51,861 nt of DNA from CAYJPV01 sp964547975 (GTDB taxonomy: Bacteria; Acidobacteriota; Vicinamibacteria; Vicinamibacterales; JAKQTR01), in assembly GCA_964547975.1 (NCBI GenBank), contig CAZJRM010000005.1, positions 1-51,861 of the forward strand. The letters are read 5' to 3'. Position numbers and translations under genes: made by a program. This document shows positions 6,872 through 15,382 of the stretch, piece by piece (the first letter of the stretch is position 1; every line of letters begins with the position of its first letter). The notes beneath the pieces are model-generated. The model ran no database searches. It was not told the DNA's origin and saw nothing but the letters and a program-made list of their open reading frames with translations.

Positions 6872-9240
6872 GATACCACACCCTGCTGACAGCGATCGTT
6901 CTGGCGGCGGCTGCGGTTTCGGCCGTGGCCCAGCCCGTGCCGACGACCGACGCCGATTCGCGCGGGCCGGTCCTCTTCTACCGGGAACCCGCGCGGACGT
7001 GGAACGAAGCGCTGCCGGTCGGCAACGGCCGGCTCGGTGGCATGGTGTTCGGCGGCGCGGGCCTCGAGCGGATCCAGCTGAACGAAGACACCTTCTGGTC
7101 CGGCGGGCCGTACGATCCGCTTCAGGATGACGCGCTGAAGTACCTCCCGCACGTGCGGAAGTTGATCCTCGACGGGCGGTACAAGGACGCCCAGGATCTT
7201 GCGGAGCAGAGGCTCATGGGCCGGCCGAAGAACCTCCAGGCCTACCAGCCGCTCGGCGACCTCCGGATCGAGGTGCCCGGCCACGATCGTCTGTCGGCGT
7301 ATCGGCGCGAACTGGACCTCGACCGTGCCGTAGTACGTGTCAGCTATCGTGTCGGCGACACGACATTCACGCGCGAGGTCTTCTCGAGCGCTCCAGACCA
7401 GATCATCGTCGTTCGCCTGACCGCGAATCGGCCCGGCGCGATCAACGCCATCGTTCGGCTCGACAGCAAGCAGCCGTCTGCCACGCGCCCGATCGACCCG
7501 GCCGGCCTGCTGATGACGGGACGGTGGAAGGGAGACCTCACGAACCCGGCAGATCACCTGAAGGCGACGAAGGGGCTGCAGGCGCTGTGGTACGGCGACG
7601 GCCTCGCGTTCGCCGTCCGGGTGACGGCCGACGTGCGCGGCGGGCGGGTCTCCGCCGGCGACGCGGGCCTGCGCATCGACGGTGCCGACACAGTCGTGCT
7701 GAGACTCGCGGCGGCGACCAGTTTCCGGGGAAAGGACCCGGAGCGCGCGTGTGCGGACACCCTGCAGCCGCGGGCTTCGTTCGACGACCTCCTGGCGCGC
7801 CACCTCGCCGACTACCGTGGGCTGTTCCGCCGCGTCCGTCTCGATCTCGGGCGCGATGACCGTAGCGGCGTGCCGACCGACGAGCGCCTGGCGGCCATCA
7901 AGGCCGGCTACGTGGATCCGGCCCTCGCCGCGATGTACTTCCAGTACGGCCGCTACCTCCTCATCTCGAGCTCACGTCCGGGCACGCAGCCCGCGAACCT
8001 CCAGGGCATCTGGAACGACCAGGTGAATCCGTCGTGGGGCAGCAAGTACACGGTGAACATCAACACCGAGATGAACTACTGGCCGGCGGAAGTCACGAAC
8101 CTGGCAGAGTGCCACGAGCCGCTGTTCGACCTGATCGAGGAACTGAAGCCTGCCGGCCGGAGGACCGCGCAGGTCAACTACGGCGCCCGCGGTTTCGTCG
8201 TGCACCACAACACGGACCTGTGGCGCGTGGCGACGCCGGTGGACGGCGCGCGATGGGGATTGTGGCCCCTGGGCGGCGCCTGGCTCTCGACGCACCTGTT
8301 CGAACACTACGCGTTCAGCGGCGACACGGCGTTCCTGCGCAAGGCGTATCCCACGCTGAAGGAAGCCTCGGAGTTCATCCTCGACTTCCTCGTCGAGGAC
8401 GACAAGGGCCGGCTCGTCACGAATCCCTCGCACTCGCCGGAGAACGCGTTCCTGGACAAGAACGGTGTCGAGGGCGTGCTATGCGTCGGCGCCACCATGG
8501 ATTTCGGGATCATTCGCGAACTGTTCGACGGGTGTCTGCGAGCCGGACAGATACTCGGCGTTGACCCGGAGTTCGGGGCGAGGCTGATGGCCGCGCTGAG
8601 ACGCCTGCCGCCGTACCAGATCGGCAAACTCGGGCAGTTGCAGGAATGGCTCGAGGACTTCGGCGAAGCGGAACCCGGGCACCGGCACACCTCGCACCTC
8701 TTCGCGCTGCATCCCGGTCGCTCGATCACGCTGCGCGGTACGCCCGCGCTGGCGAAGGCCGCGCGCGTGTCGCTGGAGCGACGGCTGGCGAACGGCGGCG
8801 GCGGCACCGGCTGGAGCCGCGCGTGGATCGTCAACTTCTTCGCCCGGCTCGGTGACGGCGACCAGGCGCACGCGAACCTGTCGTTGCTCTTCGCGAAGTC
8901 GACGTTGCCGAACCTCTTCGACAACCACCCGCCGTTCCAGATCGACGGCAACTTCGGCGGGACGGCCGGGATCGCCGAGATGCTGCTGCAGAGCCACGCG
9001 GGCGTGATCGACCTGCTGCCGGCGCTGCCGCGCGTCTGGGCCGATGGCCGCGTGACCGGCCTGCGCGCGCGAGGAGGGTTCGAGGTCGATGTGACGTGGC
9101 GCGGCGGCGTGCTGGAACACGTCGCCATTCGATCGACGCTCGGCCAGGCCGCCACCGTCCGCTACGGAGACCGGACCGTCCGCATCTCGCCGAAGGCCGG
9201 AGCGACGCTCGTGATGGACGGCCGGTTGCGACGTCGCTGA
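6868..9240 (+). CDS. GH95 alpha-L-fucosidase (or alpha-L-galactosidase)
   Basis: 790 residues with a signal peptide (AAAVSAVAQ). Full-length GH95 architecture is visible: N-terminal beta domain starting with YREPARTWNEALPVGNGRLG, GGMVFGG, QLNEDTFWSGGPYDP; central (alpha/alpha)6 barrel with NLQGIWNDQVNPSWGSKYT, NINTEMNYWPAEVTNL, GHRHTSHLFALHPG; and the late motif QIDGNFGGTAGIAEML. GH95 enzymes invert at alpha-1,2-L-fucosyl or alpha-L-galactosyl linkages, for example in xyloglucan or human-milk-type glycans. Its ATG overlaps the stop of the GH27-SGNH gene (ATGA), so the two are co-translated. Together with GH27, GH43 and CE1 it points to a fucosylated plant hemicellulose (inference). Confidence 0.93.
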   Translation: MRYHTLLTAIVLAAAAVSAVAQPVPTTDADSRGPVLFYREPARTWNEALPVGNGRLGGMVFGGAGLERIQLNEDTFWSGGPYDPLQDDALKYLPHVRKLILDGRYKDAQDLAEQRLMGRPKNLQAYQPLGDLRIEVPGHDRLSAYRRELDLDRAVVRVSYRVGDTTFTREVFSSAPDQIIVVRLTANRPGAINAIVRLDSKQPSATRPIDPAGLLMTGRWKGDLTNPADHLKATKGLQALWYGDGLAFAVRVTADVRGGRVSAGDAGLRIDGADTVVLRLAAATSFRGKDPERACADTLQPRASFDDLLARHLADYRGLFRRVRLDLGRDDRSGVPTDERLAAIKAGYVDPALAAMYFQYGRYLLISSSRPGTQPANLQGIWNDQVNPSWGSKYTVNINTEMNYWPAEVTNLAECHEPLFDLIEELKPAGRRTAQVNYGARGFVVHHNTDLWRVATPVDGARWGLWPLGGAWLSTHLFEHYAFSGDTAFLRKAYPTLKEASEFILDFLVEDDKGRLVTNPSHSPENAFLDKNGVEGVLCVGATMDFGIIRELFDGCLRAGQILGVDPEFGARLMAALRRLPPYQIGKLGQLQEWLEDFGEAEPGHRHTSHLFALHPGRSITLRGTPALAKAARVSLERRLANGGGGTGWSRAWIVNFFARLGDGDQAHANLSLLFAKSTLPNLFDNHPPFQIDGNFGGTAGIAEMLLQSHAGVIDLLPALPRVWADGRVTGLRARGGFEVDVTWRGGVLEHVAIRSTLGQAATVRYGDRTVRISPKAGATLVMDGRLRRR

Positions 9241-9256
9241 CGTGGCAGCAATCGGA

Positions 9257-9307
9257 TAGTGCTCCTTCGGCCGTGACGGTACGGTACGAAGACACCGAGG
9301 AGCACTA
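9257..9307 (+). promoter_or_regulatory. 5' UTR stem that would hide the ribosome site of the M13 peptidase
   Basis: TAGTGCTCCT (9257-9266) is the exact reverse complement of AGGAGCACTA (9298-9307), which contains the AGGAG ribosome site and the A of the start codon. A second pair, CTTCG (9265-9269) and CGAAG (9287-9291), can form inside, using part of the same arm. In the folded state initiation would be blocked, so this could be a translational switch or simply a chance stem after GH95. Confidence 0.45.
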
Positions 9308-11412
9308 TGTCCCGTCACTCCGCGTTCCGTTCGATCCCGTCCGGCCTCGTGGCTGCGGTTCTCATCATGGTGTGCGTGGGCTACGCCGCGCACGCGCAGC
9401 AGGGCGGCACACCCGCGCCCAGCCTGAAGAACAACTTCGGTTTCCCGGTGGCGTTTTCGGTCGCCAAGATGGACCGAACCGCCGATCCGCGGACGAACTT
9501 CACGCGGTACGCCGCGGGCCGATGGCTCGATGCCGCGACGATTCCGAAAGAGGAACTGCAGGTATCGGCCTTCCACCTCCTGTCGTCGGCCGTCGAGACT
9601 CAGCTTGCGGCGATCCTGACGGAGGCTTCTCGGGCGGGCGCGACCGCCCCGAAAGGCAGCCCGGCGCAACTCGTCGGTGACTTCTACGCCTCGGGCATGG
9701 ACGAACAGCACCTGACGGCGCTCGGCACCGCGCCGCTCCAGGCCGAGTTCGGTGGGATCGCGGCAGCGAAGACGCCGAAGGCGTTGGCCGAGGTGTCGGC
9801 GCGCCTGCTCCTGCGGACGACCGAACCGTTCCTGGTCGGCGTCCAGGTGGGGTCGGACCTGACGGACCGTACGCGCAACACGATCTACGCCGGCGACGGC
9901 GACCTGCCGATCGGCGTGGCCAACTACCTCAGCCCGGACATGCAGCCGATCCGCGATGCCTATCAGGCGTCCGTGGCTGAGATGTTCGAGCTCGCCGGCA
10001 ACTCGTCCGAACAGGCGCGAGCGAAGGCAGCGACGATTCTGGCCATCGAAACGCGGGTGGCGCGCAAGAAGATGTCGGCGGTGGACAAGATGGACCCGAA
10101 CAAGCGGTTCGTCAGGATGAGCTATGCCGACCTCAAGCGCCTCCTGTCCAACTTCGATCTCGACACGCTGCTCACGACGCTCGGGCTTCCGACCGGCCAG
10201 GACATGATCGTCGTCGAAGTGGAGGCGCAGCGCGAGCGGAACGCCATGCTGGCGGAACTGCCGTGGGCGGACACGCAGACCTACTTCCAGTGGGAGTTCC
10301 TGCGGCAGGCCGCGCCGTACCTGTCGCCGGCATTTGCGGTACCCGGTCGCAGATTCAACGCGACGATGATGGGCGAAACGGCCGCGCCGCCCCGGGACCG
10401 CGTGGTTGGCACCAGAGTGCCGAAGCTTCTGGGGCACCCGCTGTCGAAGCTCTACGTCGAGAAACACTTCTCGGCCGAGACGAAACGCGCGGTCGACGAC
10501 CTCATCGGCCGCGTGCGGAAAGAGTTCCGTGGGCGCGTCGAGCGCAACACGTGGCTGACGCCGGAGACTCGTGCGCACGCGCTGGAGAAGGCCGACAAGA
10601 CCGACATTCGCGTCGGCTATCCCACGACCTGGATCGACTACTCGAGCGTTGACGTCCGTCGCGACGACTACTTCGGCAACGTGATGCGCCTGAACGAGTT
10701 CACCATGCGTCGGGCGCTTGCGCGCTTCGGCAAGCCCGTCAACGACGACGAGTTCTCGATGCCGGGCAAGACGCTGCCGATCGATATCAACGCCGCGTAC
10801 GACTCCAGCAAGAACGGCATCGAGATCCCCGCCGCCTTCCTCCAGCCCCCGTTCTACGCCCCGGCGTCCGACGCCGCCGTGAACTACTGCACGCTCGGCG
10901 CGGTGATCGGCCACGAGATTACCCACGGATTCGACTCGGGCGGGAGGAACTTCGACGAGGCGGGCCGGCTGCGCGACTGGTGGACCGAGGCCGACGCGAC
11001 CCAGTTCGTCGCGGAGGCCAGGAAACTCGTCACGCAGGCGAACGCCTTCGAAGCCCTGCCCGGCCTTCGCCTGAACGGAGCGGTGGAGGTCATGGAGAAC
11101 CTCGCCGATGTCGGAGGCGTGGCCCTCGGCTACGCAGCGCTCCGGACGTACCTGCGCGAGCACCCGGAGGCCGCGAAGCCCATCGAGGGATTCACGCCCG
11201 ACCAGCGCTGTTTCCTGGCCTGGGGCCAGCTGTGGGCCGAGAAGACCGCCGAAGGTGCGTTGCGCCAGACCATCCCGACCGAAGGACACGCGCCGGGGTC
11301 GTACCGGATCTTCGCGCCGCTGCAGCACGAGAAGGGATTCTTCTCGGCGTTCGGCATCCGCCCGGGCGATCCCATGTGGCTCGACGAGAAGAGCCGTGTC
11401 GCGATCTGGTAA
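9307..11412 (+). CDS. Secreted M13-family (neprilysin/PepO-like) metalloendopeptidase
   Basis: 701 residues, within the normal M13 size. It starts at the ATG at 9307 after GAGGAG; the N-terminus has a signal peptide (LVAAVLIMVCVGYAAHAQ). The N-terminal M13 domain begins with RTADPRTNFTRYAAGRWLD. The catalytic part has PAAFLQPPFY, the zinc motif HEITH (H536, E537, H540) in VIGHEITHGFDSGGRNFD, and the third ligand in ENLADVGGVALGYAAL. The last residue is Trp, as usual in bacterial M13 enzymes. It should cut oligopeptides in the periplasm or outside the cell. It is the first of three consecutive secreted hydrolases (gap of 16 nt to the amidase). Confidence 0.95.
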   Translation: MSRHSAFRSIPSGLVAAVLIMVCVGYAAHAQQGGTPAPSLKNNFGFPVAFSVAKMDRTADPRTNFTRYAAGRWLDAATIPKEELQVSAFHLLSSAVETQLAAILTEASRAGATAPKGSPAQLVGDFYASGMDEQHLTALGTAPLQAEFGGIAAAKTPKALAEVSARLLLRTTEPFLVGVQVGSDLTDRTRNTIYAGDGDLPIGVANYLSPDMQPIRDAYQASVAEMFELAGNSSEQARAKAATILAIETRVARKKMSAVDKMDPNKRFVRMSYADLKRLLSNFDLDTLLTTLGLPTGQDMIVVEVEAQRERNAMLAELPWADTQTYFQWEFLRQAAPYLSPAFAVPGRRFNATMMGETAAPPRDRVVGTRVPKLLGHPLSKLYVEKHFSAETKRAVDDLIGRVRKEFRGRVERNTWLTPETRAHALEKADKTDIRVGYPTTWIDYSSVDVRRDDYFGNVMRLNEFTMRRALARFGKPVNDDEFSMPGKTLPIDINAAYDSSKNGIEIPAAFLQPPFYAPASDAAVNYCTLGAVIGHEITHGFDSGGRNFDEAGRLRDWWTEADATQFVAEARKLVTQANAFEALPGLRLNGAVEVMENLADVGGVALGYAALRTYLREHPEAAKPIEGFTPDQRCFLAWGQLWAEKTAEGALRQTIPTEGHAPGSYRIFAPLQHEKGFFSAFGIRPGDPMWLDEKSRVAIW

Positions 11413-11428
11413 CCGTCAGGAGTACACG

Positions 11429-13033
11429 ATGACGTCGCTCGTTCGTTCGATCGTGGTGGTGGCGGGTGTCCTGGGGATTGCCACCGCCGGAGTCGCCGGG
11501 CGGCAGGGCACGCCCGCACCGATCGCCAATTCTCCGCGCCTGCGGGCGCTGGACTGGACGCCGTTTGCGTCGGCCATCGGACACTTCCCGGCCGACAAGG
11601 CGGCCGGCATCGATGCCCTCCTGGCGACCGCCACGATCCTGGACGTGCAATCCGCGATGAAACGCGGGACGCTGAACTCCGAAGACCTCACGCTGTACTT
11701 CCTGTCGCGAACCAAACAGCACGACGAGCGGCTTCGGAGCTGCGTCGAACTCAATCCTCGCGCGCTGGACGAGGCGCGGGCGTCGGATGCGCGGCGCAAG
11801 GCCGGCACGCTGCGGGGCCCGTTCGACGGCATTCCCGTCAGCCTGAAGGACAACATCGAAACGGCTGCACCGATGCACACGACGGCCGGCGCGGAGATCC
11901 TCCTGGACCACGTCGCGGGAAAGGACGCGCCCCTGGTCGCGCAACTTCGCGCCGGCGGCGCCGTGATCCTCGGCAAGGCCAACCTGTCCGAGTTCGCCGG
12001 TTCGGTGACCGTCGAGCCGATGTTCGGCGGGTCCTCGGCCGTCGGAGGTCAGACGGGCAACCCGCACGGGCGGTATCCCACCAGCGGCTCAAGTTCGGGA
12101 TCGGCGGCCGGTGTCGCGGCGCTCCTCGCGATGGTGAGCGTCGGATCGGAGACGTCCGGTTCCCTGATCAGTCCGTCTTCCTGGAACGGCGTGGTCGGCA
12201 TGAAGCCGAGCCGCGGACGTGTCGACGGCACGGGCGTCGTCCCGCTGATCCTCAACAACGATTCCCCAGGCCCGATCGCCCGTACGGTGACCGACGCGGC
12301 GGCGCTGCTGGATGCCATCGACACCGCGTCGGTCGACTACGTGGCCCATCTCCGGACGGACGCGCTCGACGGCGTCACGGTCGGCATGCTCAACACGGAC
12401 ATTGCGGTCGACTCCGACAATACGCCCTTGCTTCAGGCCGCCAGCGCGACGCTGGCCGCCCTCGGTGCGCGCCTCCGGCCCGCGGCGCTCGTGGACACGC
12501 CGGCGTGGGGCAAGGGCGAGTCGTTCATGACGTACCTGTCAGCGGGCATTCGCCACGACATGATGTCCTACGTCGCGGCGCACTCGCCAGCGGCGAAGAC
12601 CATCGAGGACCTGATGGCCTACAACGCCGCCGAGGCGAAGCGGCGCATCCCCTTCGGCCAGGGCCTCCTCGAGAGCCTGGCGCCCTTGTCCGCCGCGATG
12701 TCGCGCGCCGATTACGCCGCCCTCACGGGTCGGCTGCGGCAGGCGACGGCCGACATCCTCGACGAAGCGTTCAGGCGGACCGGCGCGGAGGTGCTCGTCA
12801 GCTTCGAAAGTACACACTCGCAGTACTACGCGACGGCCGGGTACCCGGCGATTACCGTTCCGCTCGGCGTCCGCGCCCGCGGCGGCGAGATAGATCCCCT
12901 TGGCCTTTCCAGCGTAGGCATGCCGGTGGGCATTACGTTCATCGGCAAGGCCGGTGACGACGGGAGACTGCTGGCGTGTGCTTATGCGTTCGAGCAGGCG
13001 ACCAACCTGCGGGTGCAGCCAATCCTGCGGTAG
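11429..13033 (+). CDS. Secreted amidase-signature family hydrolase
   Basis: 534 residues from the ATG at 11429, which has AGGAG 6 nt upstream; longer versions of the frame overlap the peptidase gene. There is a signal peptide (IVVVAGVLGIATAGVAG). The Ser-cisSer-Lys triad of the amidase-signature family is present: SLKD (K140), SGSSSGSA, and GSETSGSL with nucleophile S245. WNGVVGMKPSRGRVDGTGVV is the usual strand after the nucleophile. The family hydrolyses C-N bonds in amides, including peptide amides and N-acyl amino acids. Export and position between two peptidases suggest a role in peptide or amide breakdown outside the cytoplasm; the substrate is not determinable. Confidence 0.92.
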   Translation: MTSLVRSIVVVAGVLGIATAGVAGRQGTPAPIANSPRLRALDWTPFASAIGHFPADKAAGIDALLATATILDVQSAMKRGTLNSEDLTLYFLSRTKQHDERLRSCVELNPRALDEARASDARRKAGTLRGPFDGIPVSLKDNIETAAPMHTTAGAEILLDHVAGKDAPLVAQLRAGGAVILGKANLSEFAGSVTVEPMFGGSSAVGGQTGNPHGRYPTSGSSSGSAAGVAALLAMVSVGSETSGSLISPSSWNGVVGMKPSRGRVDGTGVVPLILNNDSPGPIARTVTDAAALLDAIDTASVDYVAHLRTDALDGVTVGMLNTDIAVDSDNTPLLQAASATLAALGARLRPAALVDTPAWGKGESFMTYLSAGIRHDMMSYVAAHSPAAKTIEDLMAYNAAEAKRRIPFGQGLLESLAPLSAAMSRADYAALTGRLRQATADILDEAFRRTGAEVLVSFESTHSQYYATAGYPAITVPLGVRARGGEIDPLGLSSVGMPVGITFIGKAGDDGRLLACAYAFEQATNLRVQPILR

Positions 13034-13061
13034 CCAGGTCACCACGTTCACGGAGGTGCTC

Positions 13062-14507
13062 ATGTCGTGCTTGACTCGTGCGTTCACCGTCGCTCTGGCA
13101 CTCCTGGCCGCGCTGTCCCTTGTGACGCCCGCCGTCGCGCAGCAGGCCGCGCCTGGCAAGTACTCGACCAAGGCCGGGCTGATGCCGATCGGCATCAACC
13201 CCGAGTCGCCGACCGCGGAGTTGTTCTACATCGCCCACACGCTCGAGGGCGCGGATCCCGCGCGACGGCCCATCACCTTCTGCTTCAATGGCGGCCCCGG
13301 AGCGTCGAGCGTCTATCTGCACATGGCCGCCATCGGGCCGATGGTGGTCGAAATGGGTCCAGACGGGTCGCTCCCGTCCGTGCCGGCGAAGCTGGTGCCC
13401 AACCCGTACACCTGGTTGCAGTTCACCGACCTCGTGTTCATCGATCCGGTACAGACGGGTTACAGCCGGGCTCTGCCGGCGGCCAACGGTGTGCCGGGTG
13501 ATCCCAAGCCGTACTTCGAGGCCGAGGCGGACGTGCGGAGCATCGCGCAGTTCATCCGCCGGTACCTCTCCCAGAACGATCGCTGGATCTCGCCCAAGGC
13601 CGTCGCGGGCGAGAGCTACGGCGGGTTGCGCGTGGCAGCGCTGTCGAAACTGCTCACAGAGGAGTACGACATCAACCTCAACCGGGTCGTGCTCATTTCG
13701 CCCCTGCTGAAGACCACGTTACCCTTGGCGGACTCTCGCTATAGCCTCGTGAGCATGATGACGACGCTGCCAAGCCAGGCGGCGATCGCGGCGGCGCACC
13801 GGCGTAACTCCCTCCCGGCCGATCCGGCGAAGCTGCCGCAGGCGTTGGCCGACGTCGAGAAGTACGCGTTGACCGACTTCGTGAGCGGGCTCGCGGGATT
13901 GGGCCGGGCGTCTCAGAGCGAAGCGGACGCCTTCTACGCGCGAATCGCCGGGTTGACCGGACTCGACGCGAAGCTGGTGGCCCAGGTACACGGCCGAATC
14001 AGCCCGGAGGTGTTCGTCAAGAACCTGCTGCGTGACAAGAACCTGATTCTGGACCGCTACGACGGACGTCAGGCCAACGACGATCCGCTGCCCGAGCGTG
14101 CCGAGTTCGCCTCGCTCGACAAGATGCTGACCGTGATGAACGGCGTGTTGTCGGGGCCCTACTTCGATTACCTGAGCCGGACGGTGGGCTTCAAGAGCGA
14201 CCGCCGCTACTTCATGCTCAACTTCGATGCCAACAGCAAGTGGGACCGCAGCAGCGCGATGGGATCCCCGGAGGACCTGGCGTACGCGCTCACGATGAAC
14301 ACGGATCTGAAGGCGCTCGTGGTGCATGGCTACCACGATCTGTCGACGCCGTACTTCATGAGCCGCTACCTGCTGGAACAGTGCGTGTACGGCCAGAGCG
14401 CCAGGCAGCGGCTGTCCTTCGGCGCCTATACCGGCGGCCACATGTTCTACCTGAACGCCGCCAGCCGCGCAGAGCTCTTCAAAGACGTGTCGGCGTTCTA
14501 CAGATAG
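13062..14507 (+). CDS. Secreted S10-family serine carboxypeptidase
   Basis: 481 residues. The ATG at 13062 has GGAGG 5 nt before it and opens a signal peptide (VALALLAALSLVTPAVAQ); this excludes longer in-frame versions that start inside the amidase gene. S10 hallmarks are present: FCFNGGPGASSVYLHM, IDPVQTGYSRAL, nucleophile elbow GESYGG (S185), VVHGYHDLSTPYF (D426) and GGHMFYL (H460). S10 enzymes remove C-terminal residues. With the M13 endopeptidase and the amidase upstream (28-nt gap) it forms a secreted peptide-degrading set. Confidence 0.93.
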   Translation: MSCLTRAFTVALALLAALSLVTPAVAQQAAPGKYSTKAGLMPIGINPESPTAELFYIAHTLEGADPARRPITFCFNGGPGASSVYLHMAAIGPMVVEMGPDGSLPSVPAKLVPNPYTWLQFTDLVFIDPVQTGYSRALPAANGVPGDPKPYFEAEADVRSIAQFIRRYLSQNDRWISPKAVAGESYGGLRVAALSKLLTEEYDINLNRVVLISPLLKTTLPLADSRYSLVSMMTTLPSQAAIAAAHRRNSLPADPAKLPQALADVEKYALTDFVSGLAGLGRASQSEADAFYARIAGLTGLDAKLVAQVHGRISPEVFVKNLLRDKNLILDRYDGRQANDDPLPERAEFASLDKMLTVMNGVLSGPYFDYLSRTVGFKSDRRYFMLNFDANSKWDRSSAMGSPEDLAYALTMNTDLKALVVHGYHDLSTPYFMSRYLLEQCVYGQSARQRLSFGAYTGGHMFYLNAASRAELFKDVSAFYR

Positions 14508-14570
14508 GCGAGTGCGTGTCTGGGGCGGGGCTTCGGTCCTGCCCACGCCGGCCCGCGCCACCCGCGGTGG

Positions 14571-15326
14571 CTACGCGAAGCGCGCGAGCGTGTCCGGCCC
14601 GAGCAGCGCTGCCGATGTCTCGTCGAGATACATCGTCACGTTGGGATGGCTGCGCAGGGCCGAGGCCGGCACCATCGGCGTGATGTCGCCTTCCAGTGTC
14701 GCCTTGACCGGCGCGGCTTTTCGCGCGTCGGGCACGATACAGATGATCTCCCTGGCCTTCAGAATCTGGCGAATCGACATCGAGATCGCGTGCGTCGGCA
14801 CGTCGTCCAGCGACGCGAACCAGCCTTCACCGACCTGCTGACGGCGGCACGCCTCGTCCAACGCGACGACCAGGTACGGCACTTCGGTCTCGAAGTCGGC
14901 GGGCGGATCGTTGAACGCGAGATGGCCGTTCTCACCGATGCCGACGAACGCCACGTCGACTGGCGCGGCGGTGAGCAACGCGCCCGCCTGCTGGCACACC
15001 CGCGGTGCGTCCTTTTCACCGTCCAGCAGGACGCAATCCTGGATGGTCGTCTTCCGGATGATCCGGTCGAGCAGGTACTTCCGGAAACTGGCCGGGTGGT
15101 CGATGGGCAGGCCCACGTATTCGTCGAGATGGAACAGCGTCACCCGCGCCCAGTCGACGGCCCGTCCCGAGGTCAACGCGTCGAGGAACTCGAACTGGGA
15201 CGCGCCGGTGGCGGCGACGAGCCGTGCCGCGCCGTCACCGGCAATGGCCGTGCTCAGTGACTTGGCGGCATGGACCGCCGCCGCGTGGGCCATGTCCTGT
15301 TTCGTGGCGAAGCTCCGGACGACCAT
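14571..15326 (-). CDS. nagB: Glucosamine-6-phosphate deaminase
   Basis: 251 residues, matching the short form of the family. AGGAGG precedes the ATG by 6 nt. Recognisable motifs are AATGASQFEF, VTLFHLDEYVGLPIDHPASF (Asp/Glu of the active site region), FVGIGENGHLAFNDPP (His in the GENGHxAFN motif), ISMSIRQILKAREIICIV and TMYLDETSAA. It converts glucosamine-6-phosphate to fructose-6-phosphate and ammonia in the cytoplasm. It is divergent from the nagA-like gene, with 56 nt between starts, so the two are probably co-regulated. Confidence 0.95.
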   Translation of the reverse strand: MVVRSFATKQDMAHAAAVHAAKSLSTAIAGDGAARLVAATGASQFEFLDALTSGRAVDWARVTLFHLDEYVGLPIDHPASFRKYLLDRIIRKTTIQDCVLLDGEKDAPRVCQQAGALLTAAPVDVAFVGIGENGHLAFNDPPADFETEVPYLVVALDEACRRQQVGEGWFASLDDVPTHAISMSIRQILKAREIICIVPDARKAAPVKATLEGDITPMVPASALRSHPNVTMYLDETSAALLGPDTLARFA

Positions 15327-15370
15327 GTCGCGCCTCCTGACTGGGGCAGTCTACACAACTCCGACTGGCG

Positions 15371-15376
15371 TATCAT
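15371..15376 (+). promoter_or_regulatory. -10 hexamer for leaderless nagA-like mRNA
   Basis: TATCAT ends 6 nt before the ATG at 15383, and no ribosome site is visible. Transcription would start at or next to the A of the start codon. No convincing -35 is seen. Confidence 0.4.
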
Positions 15377-15382
15377 CCCGAT

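Noticed and set aside
8479..11328. Minus-strand open frame of 949 codons
   Set aside because: It is antisense to the GH95 and M13 genes, which have intact catalytic motifs. Its composition (Arg, Gly, Val, His) is that of a GC-rich shadow frame.
14557..14571. Small hairpin GCCACC-CGC-GGTGGC at the nagB stop
   Set aside because: Only 6 bp with a 3-nt loop and no T-run; in DNA this GC-rich such stems are expected by chance.
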